From the NCBI GenBank assembly GCA_001794205.1, contig MGJJ01000017.1:1-6484 (forward strand): a DNA stretch of 6,484 nt, read 5' to 3'. The notes below the pieces were generated by a model. That model saw nothing but the letters and a program-made list of their open reading frames with translations. It did no database searches and had not been told where the DNA came from. Source of the stretch: Candidatus Yanofskybacteria bacterium RIFCSPHIGHO2_01_FULL_44_22 (lineage in GTDB: Bacteria > Patescibacteriota > Minisyncoccia > 2-02-FULL-40-12 > GWA2-44-9). The position numbers and the translations under genes were made by a program. Shown piece by piece: positions 5,905 through 6,484 of the stretch. Position 1 is the stretch's first letter, and each line of letters begins with the position of its first letter.

Positions 5905-6484
5905 ATATAAATTTTAAAAACCAAGCTATAAATTTAAGACGGAAAGGTCTTTCGTATTCAGAAATTTTAAGAAAAATTCCGGTTGCAAAATCTACTTTAT
6001 CTTCCTGGCTTCAATCCGTAGGGCTTTCAAGAAAAATAAAGCATATTTTAACCGAGAAAAAAAGACTCGCGGCGTTAAGAGGGGCTGCATCCAGAAAAAC
6101 GCAACGCATAGAATTAACGGCAAAAATTCAAGAACAAGCCATTAAAGACATAAAAGAGATTTCCATAAAAGAATTATGGCTTATGGGAATAATGCTTTAT
6201 TGGGCTGAGGGTTCTAAGGAAAAAGAAGGAAAACCGGGTTCGGGAGTCCAATTTTGCAATTCAGATGCATATATGATTCGACTCTTCATTAAATGGCTGA
6301 CCGAAATATGCCTCATAGATAAAAAAATGATTGGATTTGATTTATTCATACACGAAAATCATAAACACAGAATTAACAATGTTTTAAACTATTGGGTCAA
6401 ACAAACAAGTTTTCCGTTAAAAGAATTTAATCATATTTATTATAAGAAGAATAAAATCAGTACAAATAGAAAAAATATAGGAAA
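5895..6484 (+). CDS. Helix-turn-helix / LAGLIDADG-like endonuclease-type protein, 3' end cut by the window edge
   Basis: An open frame runs from ATG 5895 to the right edge (196 codons, no stop). Residues about 8-45 form a helix-turn-helix resembling resolvase/transposase-type HTHs: QAINLRRKGLSYSEI, then IPVAKSTLSSWLQSVGLS. Residues about 46-90 are a basic, charged helical linker. Then KELWLMGIMLYWAEGS (92-107) resembles the LAGLIDADG homing-endonuclease helix, with Glu105 at the acidic position, followed by VQFCNSDAYMIRLFIKWL (118-135), as expected of the first strand and next helix of that fold. The visible end, YYKKNKISTNRKNIG, matches my memory of an uncharacterised family common in Patescibacteria, in which some tens of residues would follow. 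It has its own promoter after a terminator, is AT-rich (about 32% G+C), and uses ATA 11 times in 196 codons against 5 in 362 for dnaX. This suggests separate ancestry. It may be a nuclease, or a DNA-binding regulator that has lost cleavage; activity is not shown. Confidence 0.75.
   Translation, partial: MVHNINFKNQAINLRRKGLSYSEILRKIPVAKSTLSSWLQSVGLSRKIKHILTEKKRLAALRGAASRKTQRIELTAKIQEQAIKDIKEISIKELWLMGIMLYWAEGSKEKEGKPGSGVQFCNSDAYMIRLFIKWLTEICLIDKKMIGFDLFIHENHKHRINNVLNYWVKQTSFPLKEFNHIYYKKNKISTNRKNIG

Overview
The window looks like a piece of a small, tightly packed bacterial genome, most likely Candidate Phyla Radiation / Patescibacteria (Parcubacteria-like). This rests on indirect signs: a short DnaX without tau-type C-terminal domains, a membrane-anchored VirD4/HerA-like ATPase next to a GtrA-type membrane protein, almost no intergenic DNA between the first genes, no convincing Shine-Dalgarno sequences, and a helix-turn-helix/LAGLIDADG-like protein of a type I remember from such genomes. 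No rRNA or other phylogenetic marker is present, so the assignment is an inference.

Layout: 2-5648 is a one-directional run of five genes on the + strand. (1) The 3' end of a gene for a small helical protein cut by the left edge. (2) A TTG-started 806-residue membrane-anchored P-loop ATPase of the VirD4/TraG/HerA type. (3) A GtrA-family membrane protein. (4) dnaX, the clamp-loader ATPase of DNA polymerase III. (5) A major facilitator transporter whose ATG overlaps the dnaX stop. Gaps within this run are 24, 14, 15 and -1 nt. The run ends at a rho-independent terminator (5747-5774) that lies inside a longer inverted repeat.

From about 5780 to the right edge the sequence changes character. It drops to about 32% G+C (hand count, 5881-6484) from nearly 50% in sampled stretches upstream, and ATA codons become frequent. 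A near-consensus extended -10 promoter, flanked by an imperfect 12-bp inverted repeat, drives a separate gene with almost no leader. That gene encodes an N-terminal helix-turn-helix followed by a LAGLIDADG-like segment and runs off the right edge. It is the most distinctive accessory element here and may be a mobile or recently acquired endonuclease-like gene.

Functionally the genes are mixed: DNA or protein translocation (gene 2, perhaps with gene 1), cell-envelope lipid-linked sugar handling (GtrA), replication (DnaX) and small-molecule transport (MFS). Co-transcription probably reflects genome compaction rather than one pathway. I see no CRISPR array, tRNA, rRNA, insertion sequence or complete defence system.
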